NCBI GenBank assembly: GCA_945897565.1
Contig: CAMDFN010000011.1
Location: 1-64,000 of the forward strand
Length of the DNA: 64,000 bases
Direction: 5' to 3'
Origin: Chryseobacterium gleum
Lineage (GTDB): Bacteria; Bacteroidota; Bacteroidia; Flavobacteriales_D; Crocinitomicaceae
The notes under the pieces were generated by a model that made no database searches, had not been told where the DNA came from, and worked only from the letters and a program-made list of their open reading frames with translations. The position numbers and the translations under genes were made by a program. Shown here in pieces: positions 63,060-64,000 of the stretch. Every line of letters starts with the position of its first letter. Position 1 is the stretch's first letter.

Positions 63060-63859
63060 ACATTTACACTTTTGAGTTCGAGTTCAAAATAGCGCGTAGG
63101 CAAGGCATTGAGCGCAATTGAACTTGCGTCCGCTCCTTCGGGCAAATATACCGCACAGAGCGCGTGCTTGACCAAATACACATTTTGATGCAGCTCTTTG
63201 GGTAAAGCGCGGTAAATGCCTAAAAGCACTTCGTAACGCGGATACTCTCCGTCCGATTTCGCATCGTGCCAAACTAAAATTGATTTTTCTGATTTGCGCA
63301 ATTGCAGTGCCGTTTGGGTATCTCTTTGCACTGCCTCTGTTGTATGGTCTCCGTCAATAAATATCAGATCACACTTTTGTTGGTAAGGCGTCCAGTCAAA
63401 CGTAGCGGAGTCGCCAAATAGATGGGTTACATTGGCTAGATCTTTGGAGAAGAAACGATGCGCAGCGATATATGCCCGACTCATGCCCATTTTTAAAAGC
63501 GTTTGGTCGGGCAAATTGAGCGTGAAAACTTCTTTGACAAATGGCGCCACATTGGCCGCGCTCTCCCCTCTCCATGTGCCTATTTCAAAATAAGTCTCGA
63601 CCTTGTATTTTCGGCAAAGCATCTGTAAAAAAGCGAAATCAGTGACCATTGATGAGCCAGAGAGAAAGGCATAAGGGGTAATGGTCAGTTGCGTGGCTTC
63701 TGACCAAGCAAAAGGATCCATTTGCTGCAGTTCAAGATTTGCAAACTCCTTTTCGAAGGCGCGCTGTAGCACTTCTTCATCCTTGAGAATTAAATTCAAG
63801 AGTGCAGGCCTTTGTACGATGAGCCCAATTGCTTTGAGTAATTTACTGACTTTATTCAT
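63056..63859 (-). CDS. Class I SAM-dependent methyltransferase (Methyltransf_24-like)
   Basis: 267 residues. The SAM-binding strand is in VETYFEIGTWRGESAANVAPF near residue 95, with the acidic LIFIDGDHTTEAVQRD near 170. An all-helical N-terminal 50 residues precedes. This family often sits in surface-glycan clusters. Start at ATG 63859; the stop of an upstream gene (63852) overlaps it by eight bases, so it is downstream in an operon that continues off the window. Confidence 0.85.
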   Translation of the reverse strand: MNKVSKLLKAIGLIVQRPALLNLILKDEEVLQRAFEKEFANLELQQMDPFAWSEATQLTITPYAFLSGSSMVTDFAFLQMLCRKYKVETYFEIGTWRGESAANVAPFVKEVFTLNLPDQTLLKMGMSRAYIAAHRFFSKDLANVTHLFGDSATFDWTPYQQKCDLIFIDGDHTTEAVQRDTQTALQLRKSEKSILVWHDAKSDGEYPRYEVLLGIYRALPKELHQNVYLVKHALCAVYLPEGADASSIALNALPTRYFELELKSVNV

Positions 63860-64000
63860 AGCTAGACTTGCGCCAACTTAGGCGCATTTGAGTAAATAAT
63901 TGGATGAATTCCGCCTTGCGTGGAAATAGTGAAAATGTAGCGCCATCTTTCAAGAAATAACGCAGCACCACGATACTTGTGGCTCCGTATGAAATACTCG
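63852..64000 (-). CDS. C-terminal end of an unidentified gene (5' part outside window)
   Basis: On the minus strand one frame is open from the window edge to a stop at 63854-63852, giving 48 residues that end KAEFIQLFTQMRLSWRKSSYE. The codons look coding and the stop overlaps the methyltransferase start by eight bases, the same compact spacing seen elsewhere. The product cannot be named; a glycosyltransferase tail is only a guess. A second frame is open too (to a TAG just before), so the assignment is tentative. Confidence 0.45.
   Translation of the reverse strand, partial: SISYGATSIVVLRYFLKDGATFSLFPRKAEFIQLFTQMRLSWRKSSYE

Noticed and set aside
1-64000. CRISPR arrays, transposons, integrases, tRNA or rRNA genes
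   Set aside because: I found no direct-repeat array, no transposase-like or integrase-like product, and no cloverleaf in any gap; the largest gap is about 156 bases.

Overview
The window is a dense stretch of chromosome from a Bacteroidota bacterium, most like a Flavobacteriales-type organism; the family cannot be resolved from the sequence alone. The evidence is two large secreted proteins with type IX secretion (type B, CHU_C-like) C-terminal sorting domains, a TonB-type carboxypeptidase-regulatory/plug/beta-barrel outer-membrane protein, a GH92 mannosidase, a menaquinone pathway, the near absence of Shine-Dalgarno sequences, and many copies of the Bacteroidota promoter element TAnnTTTG ahead of genes. 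GC content looks moderate (mid-40s percent by eye). I see no tRNA, rRNA, CRISPR array, insertion sequence, phage gene or integrase, and no gap above about 160 bases. It reads as core genome rather than an accessory island.

Layout. 1-5025: a YdeI-like gene cut by the left edge, then a menaquinone run menI-menF-menD, a TerC membrane protein and an unrecognised gene. 5022-13694: an outer-membrane receptor-like protein, a TPR protein with ribH and glmM on the plus strand, and ffh with a site-2 protease and a secreted protein on the minus strand, then an ECF sigma factor. 13851-17173: an aminotransferase, ispH, a cobalamin adenosyltransferase and a DUF2795-like protein. 17229-22861: two giant T9SS cargo proteins in tandem. 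22961-26906: zwf-pgl-edd, an upper Entner-Doudoroff operon with 4-base overlaps. 26896-33444: a second TerC, a subtilase, trxB, a GNAT enzyme and an S9 peptidase.

33490-41374: an FkbM methyltransferase with a lipoprotein, an ABC ATPase/permease/LolA-like operon, an SRPBCC protein, a GH92 mannosidase and a thiolase. 41428-46620: a plus-strand cluster of a VWA membrane protein, a papain-like lipoprotein, an ElaA-type acetyltransferase and an M13 metallopeptidase. 46595-49500: ppx-hisS and divergent yqgE. 49640-55108: rpsA, then fur-STAS-purA-OstA-like. 55101-59724: ychF-fah-rel on the minus strand. 59812-64000: an M28 peptidase, asnB, a class I methyltransferase and the tail of one more gene, probably the edge of a surface-polysaccharide locus.

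No clearly novel defence or mobile system was found. The most interesting signals are architectural. In at least six genes an exact TAnnTTTG box sits exactly four bases before the start codon, which predicts leaderless mRNAs. Seven of nine convergent gene pairs overlap at their 3' ends. The rpsA leader can fold, and one terminator U-tract runs straight into the promoter of the next gene.
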